Shown piece after piece: positions 34,834 to 42,783 of a stretch of DNA of 64,000 nt. The notes below the pieces were generated by a model. It made no database searches. It saw only the letters and a program-made list of their open reading frames with translations, and was not told the origin of the DNA. This stretch comes from a virus. Within the stretch, counting starts at the first letter, position 1. Every line of letters starts with the position of its first letter. The position numbers and the translations under genes are program-made. Location of the stretch: positions 83,554-147,553 of the IMG/VR virus record IMGVR_UViG_3300009151_000035; one strand, given 5' to 3'.

Positions 34834-35662
34834 TAGTTTTTTATATTACAATGAGCAAGATGTTTTTTTCTTGCGTGTGCAATATCTTAACAAGTTTGTT
34901 GACAAGTTTGTTATTGTAGAAACTGACACAACGTTTAGTTGCCAGCCGCATGTCGCACAGTTTGATGCAGTGTACAAACAACTACCTTCAGACATACAAA
35001 AAAAGATAGTGTACCACTATCTCAAAATTGACAAGAGTAAATTCCAGTCTGGCGATGAACATTACAAGGACAATAGTCGTTATGTTGAACGCGAAATGCG
35101 TCATCAGAAAGCTCGCATGATTCGTGCCGAAAGCAACAATGACTGGGTTATGGTAAGCGACCTTGATGAAATCTGGGATGTTCGCAAACTGGATGAAGCC
35201 AAGGCCTTGGTTGATCAGCATGGCAAAATGTTTTTTGCTCAAGACAATCGTACTGCTTTTATAGATTGGCGCATGGATTATGATCGCTGGCCTGGCACTA
35301 GATTCACAAGAGTAGACATCATGCCTGATCCTATACAAAAATTGTACATGAGTAAAAAGAAAACATGGGGTGCATTTAATAATGTGTACCTCGAAGCAGG
35401 TTGGCATCTTACACTGATGGGCAATGCCAAAATGAAAGCTGCACATATAGATAGTCTGCGCGAAGGACCGGGGTGGACAGACAAATTAAAAAAATCAAGC
35501 AGTGAAATTGCTCAAGGCATGCTGTCGGGGCATTATAACACCGTGATCAAAAAAGGTGGTATGCGAGCAACCAAAATAGGAGTTAATGACTTGGACCCAG
35601 ATCTGGTAGTATTGGCTAAGAAATTTCCAGATCTATGGAGCAACGATTTAACACCTATCTAA
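34826..35662 (+). CDS. Glycosyltransferase family 17-like protein
   Basis: A 278-residue protein matching the GT17 (beta-1,4-N-acetylglucosaminyltransferase III-like) layout. The N-terminus is MIDSFLYYNEQDVFFLRVQYL and the next strand is VDKFVIVETDTTFS. The central motif is NNDWVMVSDLDEIWD, where the D-L-D-E acts as the metal site. AAHIDSLREGPGWTDKL follows. ATGA overlap couples it to the FkbM gene. Its 3' end overlaps, in convergent orientation, the inverted gene at 35648. Confidence 0.78.
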   Translation: MIDSFLYYNEQDVFFLRVQYLNKFVDKFVIVETDTTFSCQPHVAQFDAVYKQLPSDIQKKIVYHYLKIDKSKFQSGDEHYKDNSRYVEREMRHQKARMIRAESNNDWVMVSDLDEIWDVRKLDEAKALVDQHGKMFFAQDNRTAFIDWRMDYDRWPGTRFTRVDIMPDPIQKLYMSKKKTWGAFNNVYLEAGWHLTLMGNAKMKAAHIDSLREGPGWTDKLKKSSSEIAQGMLSGHYNTVIKKGGMRATKIGVNDLDPDLVVLAKKFPDLWSNDLTPI

Positions 35663-36457
35663 GTTGGTCCAATAACTTTCTTGTCTAATTACTTTCAAAT
35701 CTTTGGGCTTGCTTCTGCCTAATGTTTTGCGATCACCTTTGAGATGGTCCAAGTATGCACCCCACTTTGAATTGATCAATGGATGACCTTCGCCTGTGAT
35801 TAGGTGGCTGCTCCAGTCCAACTCGTGTAAACTAGTCTGCCGACGAACAGCATCAAAAACAAAACTATCATGCCATTCGTCCAGTGTAAAAATACCTTGT
35901 TCGGCGTCATCGTAATACTTTTGAAATTTAGTTAAAAAATCTCTCGTGCCGGGTCTGCTAAGATTCATGGCATACAGTCCACATTCGGTATATTTGCTAC
36001 GCCGCCCTAAAAAACATAAATCACTTGTTTCTGGACACAGGTTTTCTAAATCTTTCACAGTTATAGGACTGTGGCATACAGTATCTGCATCCATCCAGAT
36101 CAACCAATCAGTATCAGCATGTTTGGCACAATGAAAAATGCTGTACACCTTGTGAGCAAAACGAACAGCGTCCCATTTGAATCCTTTGCCAGCATCCCGG
36201 CGTTTTGATCTAACTGGATCGCCACTTACATCGCCATTGGCTCGGGGAACGCCCTGCCACTGTTGTTTGAATGCAGTTAGTTGGTTGACCACGGCAATAT
36301 CACGTACTAGAAGATTAGGTGCAGTTTCGTTTACGCTACAGCCTTCTGCGTATACAACCAGATTAACTGGCCAGTTTTGCAAAAATGTTTGGATCATGCG
36401 CTGGCCGTACTTTGCATAACCATCTGCATTAAACGTGGTAATTACAGTGTATTTCAT
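35648..36457 (-). CDS. Glycosyltransferase, GT-A type (inverted)
   Basis: A 269-residue protein, the only minus-strand gene in the sugar island. TVITTFNADGYAKYGQRMIQ and FLQNWPVNLVVYAEG form the first strands. The DxD motif is LIWMDADTVCHSPI, followed by FLGRRSKYTECGLYAMN and EWHDSFVFDAVRR. It is like the product at 32510 in motif order. Its 3' end overlaps the GT17-like gene by 15 bases and its 5' end faces paralogue C only 11 bases away. Confidence 0.72.
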   Translation of the reverse strand: MKYTVITTFNADGYAKYGQRMIQTFLQNWPVNLVVYAEGCSVNETAPNLLVRDIAVVNQLTAFKQQWQGVPRANGDVSGDPVRSKRRDAGKGFKWDAVRFAHKVYSIFHCAKHADTDWLIWMDADTVCHSPITVKDLENLCPETSDLCFLGRRSKYTECGLYAMNLSRPGTRDFLTKFQKYYDDAEQGIFTLDEWHDSFVFDAVRRQTSLHELDWSSHLITGEGHPLINSKWGAYLDHLKGDRKTLGRSKPKDLKVIRQESYWTNLDRC

Positions 36458-36468
36458 CTCACATACTT

Positions 36469-37317
36469 ATGATCAATAACGTAGCCTATTTTCCTTCTCA
36501 ATGTGCTCAAAACAGCAGACCCGTAATGAGTGCAGTGCTGGATTATTTTCAAGCCCGCGGCATACAAACACAAGAGAATTCAATGCAATCGGATGCGGCT
36601 GTGATTTGGTCGGTGTTGTGGGCAGGCCGAATGGCGCCTAACCAAGAAGTATACAAGCACTATCGATCACAAGGCAAGCCAGTGGTCATAATTGAAGTAG
36701 GTGCGCTGTATCGCGGTAACACCTGGAAGATTGCAGTAAACAATATTACTGCACAAGGCTACTATGGCCACTTGGACAATTTAGACTGGGATCGACCTGC
36801 CAAACTAAAGATCAGTTTGGCCAAGCAAATTGGTAGCAAACCCAATATTGTGATTGCCGCACAACATGATCGCAGTCTACAGGTTACTGGTGTTGACATG
36901 ACTGACTGGGTCAATAACACAATTGGTATTCTTAGAAACAACACAGACCGTCCTATCACCATACGTCCGCATCCACGCTGTAGACTGTTGTTAAATAGCT
37001 TGCCGCCGGGTGTGATTATTGAATCACCGCAAAAGTTAGCCAACACATATGACAGTTATGACATGCACTTTGATTGTCATGCTGTAGTCAACCTCAATTC
37101 AGGTCCGGGCATACAGGCAGCCATAGCAGGGGTAAGACCAGTGGTAGAATTGACCAGTTTGGCATATCCTGTGGCGGTAGGGGTTAGTGACATCGAACAG
37201 CCTTATGAAAAAGACCGACAACTATGGCTCACACAGATTTGCCATACCGAATACACTGTAGAAGAATTGCAAAGAGGAACATGGCTAAAAAGAATAGAAC
37301 CCGCACTGACCAAATGA
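36469..37317 (+). CDS. Capsule-type transferase-like protein (paralogue C)
   Basis: A 282-residue protein. The C-terminal half has KPNIVIAAQHDRSL, MTDWVNNTIGILRNNTDRPI, TIRPHPRC, AVVNLNSGPGIQAAIAGVRPV and IEQPYEKDRQLWL, in the same order as paralogues A and B. The N-terminal half (VIWSVLWAGRM, KPVVIIEVGALYRGNTW) is a second Rossmann-like domain. It is followed by an ATGA-coupled GT gene. Confidence 0.55.
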   Translation: MINNVAYFPSQCAQNSRPVMSAVLDYFQARGIQTQENSMQSDAAVIWSVLWAGRMAPNQEVYKHYRSQGKPVVIIEVGALYRGNTWKIAVNNITAQGYYGHLDNLDWDRPAKLKISLAKQIGSKPNIVIAAQHDRSLQVTGVDMTDWVNNTIGILRNNTDRPITIRPHPRCRLLLNSLPPGVIIESPQKLANTYDSYDMHFDCHAVVNLNSGPGIQAAIAGVRPVVELTSLAYPVAVGVSDIEQPYEKDRQLWLTQICHTEYTVEELQRGTWLKRIEPALTK

Positions 37318-38021
37318 CTGACTGTGCCTGCGTTATTCACGGAACTGGGTATGACTGGATATATGTTGAACGTCTGTACAACATGTTAAACCGACACTTG
37401 AGTGTCGGTTGCAGAATGCACGTTTACACTGAACACGATAGATCAGTGCCACCACACATGATCAAGCATTGTTTGGAAGATTGGGCAGGCATCAGCGGCC
37501 CTAAACGATCCTGGTGGTACAAAATGCAGTTGTTTAATCCTGAACACCACTCGGGTAATTTGCTGTATTTTGATTTGGATGTTGTGATCAACGGAGACAT
37601 AACATGGATCACACACCTTGACACAGAAAAATTTTGGACCATAAAAGATTTTAGATATTTACAAAACCCTACGTTGTCGGGAATCAACAGCAGTATCATG
37701 TGGTGGAATGTAGAACGCTACCAGCAGGTATGGGAAAAATTCAAAGCAGAAGACGTGACCAAAGTAGTGCGGCAGTACCCAGGCGATCAAGACTATCTAA
37801 ATGTCACCATTGACTACAACAATCGCAGATACCTTGATGTCGACCGAATCAAAAGTTATCGCTGGCAAGTGGCCGATGGTGGATTTGACTTTCCCATGCG
37901 TGTGCCTCGCATGCCGGGTACCGGTGCCGCAATTGACTCAGAAACCTGTGTCATAGTGTTTCACGGTCAGCCCAAACCGCATGAGGTACGTGATCCTAAA
38001 ATTGTACAACTTTGGACTTAG
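37314..38021 (+). CDS. Glycosyltransferase, GT-A type
   Basis: A 235-residue protein starting at an ATGA overlap. CACVIHGTGYDWIYVERLYN is the N-terminal strand. KRSWWYKMQLFNPEHHSGN precedes the DxD motif in LLYFDLDVVINGDITW, then a MWWNVERYQQVWEKF block and VIVFHGQPKPHEV with a likely metal-ligand His. Similar proteins occur widely in phages and bacteria. It is the last gene of the island; an early promoter for the next cluster follows two bases after its stop. Confidence 0.7.
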   Translation: MTDCACVIHGTGYDWIYVERLYNMLNRHLSVGCRMHVYTEHDRSVPPHMIKHCLEDWAGISGPKRSWWYKMQLFNPEHHSGNLLYFDLDVVINGDITWITHLDTEKFWTIKDFRYLQNPTLSGINSSIMWWNVERYQQVWEKFKAEDVTKVVRQYPGDQDYLNVTIDYNNRRYLDVDRIKSYRWQVADGGFDFPMRVPRMPGTGAAIDSETCVIVFHGQPKPHEVRDPKIVQLWT

Positions 38022-38022
38022 G

Positions 38023-38051
38023 TTGACCAATAATTCCCGTTTTGCTATAAT
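38023..38051 (+). promoter_or_regulatory. Sigma70-type early promoter P1
   Basis: TTGACC, a 17-bp spacer (AATAATTCCCGTTTTGC) and TATAAT. It is nearly identical to promoters at 38722 and 38908. An AAGGAG site and ATG follow at 38077. Confidence 0.85.
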
Positions 38052-38076
38052 TAGGACTTAGCAACAAGGAGCCGCT

Positions 38077-38283
38077 ATGGGGTACAAGGTTATTGAAGTT
38101 GATAACATACGTGAAAAATACGGAGCCCGTCCAGGTTTAGAAGGCCCGTTCAACTTCTCTGGCCGAGTGTTGTATTATGACCCCAAAGAGGGCGCATACT
38201 ATGACCCGCGCACTGACTTCTATGTGGATCAAAGCGAGATGGATGCGCTCAATCAACAATTTTACGAAATCTTAAAAAGGTAA
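38077..38283 (+). CDS. Small protein, unknown
   Basis: A 68-residue protein rich in Tyr and Asp (GRVLYYDPKEGAYYDPRTDFY). AAGGAG lies seven bases upstream and a strong early promoter precedes it. The repeated Y-Y-D-P elements (VLYYDPKEGAYYDPRTD) may form a small beta structure. Early expression suggests a host-takeover or regulatory role; the family is not recognised. Confidence 0.6.
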   Translation: MGYKVIEVDNIREKYGARPGLEGPFNFSGRVLYYDPKEGAYYDPRTDFYVDQSEMDALNQQFYEILKR

Positions 38284-38288
38284 TACTT

Positions 38289-38702
38289 TTGCTGTACTTT
38301 GCTTATGGAATGAATACCAACCGTGAGGGCATGGCTTCGCGCTGTCGTGGCGCACTGAGCTTGGGTCACGCACGCCTGATTGATCATGCCTTCCGCTTTG
38401 CCATTCACGCTGATGTGGTGCCGTGTAAGGGTTCTTATGTGGACGGTGTGCTGTGGCGCATTGATGAGTTTCATTTGAACAGCCTGGACCGCCTGGAAGG
38501 CTTTCCATGGTACTACAACCGTGGCCAATTTGCAGTGGAGCATCGTGGTGGAGTGGTTGTTGCAGAGTGTTACTTTATGCAACCCGGCAATGAACCCAGC
38601 CTGCCCGACCAGAGCTATTTTGACATGGTGGTTGAGGGCTATGAGCAACATGGTGTGCCTACAGAGCAGGTGTTTAATAGTGTATACGATAGTATTACAT
38701 AA
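38289..38702 (+). CDS. Gamma-glutamylcyclotransferase-like (GGCT/AIG2 fold) protein
   Basis: A 137-residue protein starting with TTG: M-L-YFAYGMNTN (the conserved Y-G-S/M-N phosphate-type loop, residues 3-9). VDGVLWRIDEFHLNSLDRLEGFPWYY follows in two parts, with the candidate catalytic Glu70 in L-E-G. The family cleaves gamma-glutamyl amines or peptides, including glutathione derivatives. It is short but complete. It is expressed from promoter P1. Confidence 0.75.
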   Translation: MLYFAYGMNTNREGMASRCRGALSLGHARLIDHAFRFAIHADVVPCKGSYVDGVLWRIDEFHLNSLDRLEGFPWYYNRGQFAVEHRGGVVVAECYFMQPGNEPSLPDQSYFDMVVEGYEQHGVPTEQVFNSVYDSIT

Positions 38703-38721
38703 CCTGCCAGAATAACGGGAC

Positions 38722-38750
38722 TTGACCAATAAATGGCAATCTGCTACAAT
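38722..38750 (+). promoter_or_regulatory. Sigma70-type early promoter P2
   Basis: TTGACC, a 17-bp spacer (AATAAATGGCAATCTGC) and TACAAT. The ATG at 38771 follows an AAGGAG site. Confidence 0.82.
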
Positions 38751-38770
38751 AGTGGCATAAGGAGTTAAAC

Positions 38771-38905
38771 ATGTATAGAGTAGATAGTTCGTTGCTTTTT
38801 CGCAACATCCAAGCACTTGATAATTTCCTGCAAGCACATCAAGGTAAAACTTTTGTAATAGAATACATTACCAGTTATGCACTTGGTGATCCAATGGAAC
38901 AATAA
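38771..38905 (+). CDS. Small protein (44 residues), unknown
   Basis: The reading frame M-Y-R-V-D-S-S-L-L-F-R-N to D-P-M-E-Q lies directly after promoter P2 and an AAGGAG site 8 bases before the ATG. It stops two bases before promoter P3. This well-placed start and its own promoter support a real early gene. It looks like a small helical protein. No family is recognised. Confidence 0.6.
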   Translation: MYRVDSSLLFRNIQALDNFLQAHQGKTFVIEYITSYALGDPMEQ

Positions 38906-38907
38906 GG

Positions 38908-38936
38908 TTGACCAATAATTGCCAATTTGCTATAAT
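38908..38936 (+). promoter_or_regulatory. Sigma70-type early promoter P3
   Basis: TTGACC, a 17-bp spacer (AATAATTGCCAATTTGC) and TATAAT. It drives the AAA ATPase gene after a 45-base leader with AAGGAG. Confidence 0.85.
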
Positions 38937-38981
38937 ACACACATAGACAGCAAAGTTCAACAGCACACTAAGGAGCCAACC

Positions 38982-40010
38982 ATGAGTGCAATTCGTATCG
39001 TTCGCGGCGTTTACCGCAACAAAACTGTTCAAAACCAAGTGTTCAACTTGGTGAGCGGGTTTCAAACTGGTGCCAAAGGTGGCTATGTCACCGTGCAAAA
39101 TGATGGTACCTTTCCCAACTGCCCTGATGCCATCCGCATCAAGGTAGAAAACATTTCGGACATTGAGTATACTTCAGGAGAGCATGTGCAAGAAAACACT
39201 GTAAAGTTCAAGCCCACTGTGGTGGCAGAGACCGATGAGCAAGCCATGGATCGTATCCGTGAGCGCTTTGATATCCTGCATGAGATGACCAAGGCCTGCG
39301 TGAGCGGCGACATCCGTGCTATGATTGTGAGTGGCCCTCCTGGCGTGGGCAAGAGCTATGGTGTGGAGCAAGAGATTGACAAGGCCTGTTTGTTTGACAA
39401 GCTGGCTAGCAAACGCCTTAAGGCCGAGGTTGTTAAAGGTTCGGCCAGTCCCATTGGCCTGTACCAGACCCTGTACAAGTATTCAGATCCCAATTGTGTG
39501 TTGGTGTTTGATGACTGTGACTCAATCCTGTTGGATGACGTTGCTCTTAACTTGCTAAAGGGTGCCCTGGACTCTGGCAAGAAGCGCAAGATCTCCTGGT
39601 TGTCAGACAGTCGCATTCTGCGAAGCGAAGGCATTCCGGACAGTTTTGAGTTCAAGGGTTCGGTAATTTTTATTACCAACTTGAAGTTTGATACCATGCG
39701 CTCGCAAAAATTGCGGGACCACTTGGATGCATTGCAGAGCCGGTGCCACTACTTGGACTTGACACTTGACACCATGCGTGACAAGGTGTTGCGTATCAAG
39801 CAGATTGCCAAGGACGGTGTGTTGTTTGCAGACTACGACTTTGACGAGTGTGTGCAAGACGAGATCATCGCCTTCATGGACGAGAATAAAAATCGTTTGC
39901 GTGAGATGAGTTTGCGTATGGCGTTGAAGATTGCAGACTTGCGCAAGATGTCAGTATTGAACTGGAAGCGCCTGGCAGAGACCACTGTTATGAAACCCGC
40001 AGGAGCCTAA
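38982..40010 (+). CDS. AAA-family ATPase
   Basis: A 342-residue protein. Start 38982 is chosen for the AAGGAGCC site upstream. The N-terminal 105 residues have no recognised fold. Walker A is SGPPGVGKSYG (about residues 115-125) and Walker B is CVLVFDDCDSIL. Sensor 1 is in VIFITNLKF, and an Arg finger candidate lies in the following RSQKLRDHLDALQSRC. It ends with a helical C-terminal lid. Synonymous codon use (many TTG, GTG, AAG) differs from the AT-rich glycan genes. It may remodel host or phage protein complexes early in infection; substrate unknown. Confidence 0.8.
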   Translation: MSAIRIVRGVYRNKTVQNQVFNLVSGFQTGAKGGYVTVQNDGTFPNCPDAIRIKVENISDIEYTSGEHVQENTVKFKPTVVAETDEQAMDRIRERFDILHEMTKACVSGDIRAMIVSGPPGVGKSYGVEQEIDKACLFDKLASKRLKAEVVKGSASPIGLYQTLYKYSDPNCVLVFDDCDSILLDDVALNLLKGALDSGKKRKISWLSDSRILRSEGIPDSFEFKGSVIFITNLKFDTMRSQKLRDHLDALQSRCHYLDLTLDTMRDKVLRIKQIAKDGVLFADYDFDECVQDEIIAFMDENKNRLREMSLRMALKIADLRKMSVLNWKRLAETTVMKPAGA

Positions 40011-40011
40011 C

Positions 40012-40128
40012 ATGTACGAAATATGGGATGGAGACTTGTACTTGTACTCAGTGGATACCGAGTACGAAGCAGATGAACAGCGTGAAGCAGGCTTCACAGT
40101 TAAATGTTTAGAATACTACGGAGCGTGA
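40012..40128 (+). CDS. Small acidic protein (38 residues), unknown
   Basis: The reading frame M-Y-E-I-W-D-G-D to L-E-Y-Y-G-A starts two bases after the AAA ATPase stop, with AGGAG ten bases upstream, and ends just before the next ATG. Rich in Tyr, Glu and Asp. Too short for a family call, but its close packing between genes supports expression. Confidence 0.5.
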   Translation: MYEIWDGDLYLYSVDTEYEADEQREAGFTVKCLEYYGA

Positions 40129-40129
40129 C

Positions 40130-40345
40130 ATGGAAAAATTTGCAGTGTTTGTTGGTGCAATTGTGATTGCTATTATGGGAGTTCTGTTATTGAGTTTCTT
40201 ACTGAGCTGGCCTGTGTACATGCTGTGGAATGGTTGCTTGGTCGATGCAGTGCCTTCTGTTAAAGAAGTCACCTGGTTGCAGGCCTGGGGCATCACTGTC
40301 CTGTGCGGCTTCCTTTTTAAGACATCGGTCAACTCAAAAGATTAA
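40130..40345 (+). CDS. Two-pass membrane protein, unknown
   Basis: A 71-residue protein with a first membrane helix AVFVGAIVIAIMGVLLLSFLL, split here as residues 5 to 25, a short outward loop (NGCLVDAVPSVKEV) and a second helix (WLQAWGITVLCGFLF). Co-transcribed with the AAA ATPase and ending before tandem terminators. It could be an early membrane-acting or superinfection protein. Confidence 0.55.
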   Translation: MEKFAVFVGAIVIAIMGVLLLSFLLSWPVYMLWNGCLVDAVPSVKEVTWLQAWGITVLCGFLFKTSVNSKD

Positions 40346-40359
40346 CCCTCCAAGGTTAC

Positions 40360-40390
40360 CCCGGGCATTGGTTGGCTCCGGCCCGGGCTT
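40360..40390 (+). terminator. Hairpin terminator 1 of early cluster
   Basis: CCCGGGC at 40360-40366 pairs with GCCCGGG at 40381-40387 around a 14-nt loop, followed by a short T-containing tract. Confidence 0.6.
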
Positions 40391-40395
40391 TATGG

Positions 40396-40436
40396 CAGGT
40401 ACCCGTAAAACGGTACCTGTCTTTTTGACTTTTTTC
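40396..40436 (+). terminator. Hairpin terminator 2 of early cluster
   Basis: CAGGTACCCGT pairs with ACGGTACCTG (one bulged C) around AAA, followed by T runs. A strong rho-independent terminator whose tail overlaps the -35 box of the next promoter. Confidence 0.8.
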
Positions 40437-40453
40437 GTCGGTAAGTATATACT
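40425..40453 (+). promoter_or_regulatory. Sigma70-type promoter with possible leaderless start
   Basis: TTGACT, a 17-bp spacer and TATACT. The ATG at 40460 begins 7 bases after the end of the -10 box, where transcription should start, and no ribosome-binding site is visible. Confidence 0.65.
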
Positions 40454-40459
40454 GTTATA

Positions 40460-41317
40460 ATGCCGCAACACCTGCTGATACATCTAAGCCAAGGCCTAGA
40501 ACTACAATTTCAAATACGACCAACTCCGCTTGCTGAGTTGTGGGTTGAGCGTATGCATGCCCGCGGCAGTTATCCTTTAGACCATCCAGATCGATTTTAC
40601 GGCTTTGGTTCTTGTTTGGAAGAGCGCCAGCGTGCCGAACTTATGATCCAACAATGTATCAAAACAATCAACCAACATGATACCATAATTGAGCGTGAGT
40701 TTGATTGGAGCCAAGACAGTCTCAATTACATGCACAACATTTTTGAACGCTTTCACGGTCTGCTAGATCAACAAACATCAGAATACTGGCAACAGGCGCC
40801 TGTGGCTGTGAGACAGGCACTGGCTGAATTGAATCTGGCTGTGCATAGATGTGAAATTGTGCTCGAAGGTGCTCAACCAAGACTTGTTTGCACTTGGTTT
40901 GGCATGCCCAAAACAAAAACACTCGAGCCTTACCAACTCATGCAATGGGGAGAAACGCAAATTAAATTTGGAACTGTGTATCTCAACTATTGTGAAATTG
41001 GAAAAACAGTTGAGGACTTGGCGCACGATAACGATGCATATATAGGTGACGAAGCATTCCGCCCATTCAGTCATTACAGTGCCGATTTCAATGTGGCCTT
41101 CTTTGATCAAGATCTAATTTCTAAAGAGCCAAGAATGCAACAATATATTGAGCAACATCGAGATTTTTTTCTTGCTCATCATATAACAAATGTGTATAAT
41201 GCAAGAGCACGACCCTTGCGTTTTCCTGTTGCAGATTTGGAATTCGCAGGTGATACCAACGAACTTATAACACAAATAGCACGCCAGCAACGGGTGCTTG
41301 AAGTAAACATACAATGA
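40460..41317 (+). CDS. Conserved hypothetical protein
   Basis: A 285-residue protein of mixed alpha/beta type. The N-terminus (HLLIHLSQGLELQFQIRPTPL) reads as a real folded start, favouring the ATG at 40460. FYGFGSCLEERQRAELMIQQ and EIVLEGAQPRLVCTWFG follow. RPFSHYSADFNVAFFDQDL is notable, with a His/Asp cluster, but no enzyme motif is recognised. It overlaps uvsW by four bases, so it is probably a replication-period gene. Confidence 0.65.
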   Translation: MPQHLLIHLSQGLELQFQIRPTPLAELWVERMHARGSYPLDHPDRFYGFGSCLEERQRAELMIQQCIKTINQHDTIIEREFDWSQDSLNYMHNIFERFHGLLDQQTSEYWQQAPVAVRQALAELNLAVHRCEIVLEGAQPRLVCTWFGMPKTKTLEPYQLMQWGETQIKFGTVYLNYCEIGKTVEDLAHDNDAYIGDEAFRPFSHYSADFNVAFFDQDLISKEPRMQQYIEQHRDFFLAHHITNVYNARARPLRFPVADLEFAGDTNELITQIARQQRVLEVNIQ

Positions 41318-42783
41318 AAAGATGCACCATACAGATTCGAGATGAAGTAAACATCAAGCTAGAGGGCATTGACTTGGATGTGCGCAAGGCTCTGGTCAAT
41401 GCGTTCAAGTATGATGTGCCGTATGCAAGATACCTACCAGCAGTGAGGCTGGGAAGGTGGGATGGCAAAGTCAGTTACTTCCAACTGGGCGGTAGCACAT
41501 ATACCAATCTCCTGCCAGAGATCATGCCCATCCTAGAACGCTACAACTACGACATCGAATTGGATGATCAAAGAGACTACTCAACTACATTTGAGTTTGC
41601 TCAAGTTACCGAACAAACATTTGCACACAAGACTTGGCCCAAAGGACATCCTGCTGAAGGACAGCCTATCTTGTTGCGCGACTATCAGGTGGAGATTGTG
41701 AACAACTTCTTAACCAATCCGCAATGCATACAGGAAGTGGCCACAGGTGCAGGCAAGACCATAATGACAGCAGCCTTGAGTGCCAGCGTCGAGCCATATG
41801 GCAGGTCAATTGTGATTGTGCCCAACAAGAGTCTTGTGACACAAACAGAAAAAGATTATGTGAATCTTGGCCTGGATGTGGGTGTTTACTTTGGCGATAG
41901 AAAAGAACATGGTTGTACACACACCATCTGCACTTGGCAGAGTCTTAATGTACTACTGAAGAATACCAAGGCAGGCATAGGTGAAGCCACCATCCAGGAC
42001 TTTATTGAAGATGTGGTATGTGTGATGGTAGACGAAGTACACATGGCCAAAGCGGATGCACTCAAAACACTGTTGACCACGGTGATGGCTAGAGTGCCAA
42101 TTCGTTGGGGTTTGACTGGTACTGTGCCCAAAGAGAAGTTTGAAAGCCAAGCACTGTTGGTCAGCCTTGGACCGGTTATCAGCAAACTGTCAGCCAATGA
42201 ACTACAACAACAAGGGGTGCTGGCGCAGTGCCATGTGAACATTGTGCAGTTGCAAGATCACGTGGAATACTCCAACTACCAAAGCGAGCTTAAATACCTG
42301 TTGGAAGAGTCGGGCAGACTAGATGCTATGAGTGAACTCATACGCCATGTGAATGAAACAGGCAACACACTTGTATTAGTAGACAGAACTGAGTGTGGTC
42401 GACAACTTGTTGCAAGACTAGGTGACAAATCTGTATTTGTTAGCGGTGCAACAAAAGGAACAAAAAGACAAGAAGAATATGACGAAGTGGCTGACAGCGT
42501 TGATAAGATTATTGTGGCTACCTATGGTGTTGCCGCTGTGGGTATTAATATCCCTAGGATTTTTAATTTGGTTCTTGTGGAGCCCGGGAAAAGTTTTGTC
42601 CGCGTTATCCAAAGTATTGGACGTGGGATAAGAAAAGCCGAAGACAAAGATCATGTTCAAATTTGGGATGTGACTTCCACTTGCAAATTTGCCAAGCGTC
42701 ACTTGACCAAGCGCAAACAATTCTACAAAGAAGCCAACTACCCCTTTACTCAGGAAAAATTAGAATGGATGAAAATAAAATAA
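41314..42783 (+). CDS. uvsW: UvsW helicase
   Basis: Superfamily 2 DNA/RNA helicase that unwinds R-loops and branched DNA and helps switch from origin- to recombination-dependent replication. 489 residues (T4 UvsW is 503). The N-terminal domain has RYLPAVRLGRWDGKVSYF. LLRDYQVEIVNNFL precedes Walker A, EVATGAGKTIM. Motif II is VDEVHMAKA, motif III is GLTGTVP, and motif VI is VIQSIGRGIRK. ATGA overlap with the gene before it; its last 19 bases overlap an SGNH-like gene. Confidence 0.93.
   Translation: MKRCTIQIRDEVNIKLEGIDLDVRKALVNAFKYDVPYARYLPAVRLGRWDGKVSYFQLGGSTYTNLLPEIMPILERYNYDIELDDQRDYSTTFEFAQVTEQTFAHKTWPKGHPAEGQPILLRDYQVEIVNNFLTNPQCIQEVATGAGKTIMTAALSASVEPYGRSIVIVPNKSLVTQTEKDYVNLGLDVGVYFGDRKEHGCTHTICTWQSLNVLLKNTKAGIGEATIQDFIEDVVCVMVDEVHMAKADALKTLLTTVMARVPIRWGLTGTVPKEKFESQALLVSLGPVISKLSANELQQQGVLAQCHVNIVQLQDHVEYSNYQSELKYLLEESGRLDAMSELIRHVNETGNTLVLVDRTECGRQLVARLGDKSVFVSGATKGTKRQEEYDEVADSVDKIIVATYGVAAVGINIPRIFNLVLVEPGKSFVRVIQSIGRGIRKAEDKDHVQIWDVTSTCKFAKRHLTKRKQFYKEANYPFTQEKLEWMKIK

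Noticed and set aside
41174-41202. TTGCTC-17-TATAAT near the end of the gene at 40460
   Set aside because: Poor -35 match and over 100 bases of coding sequence before uvsW; probably chance in AT-rich coding DNA.
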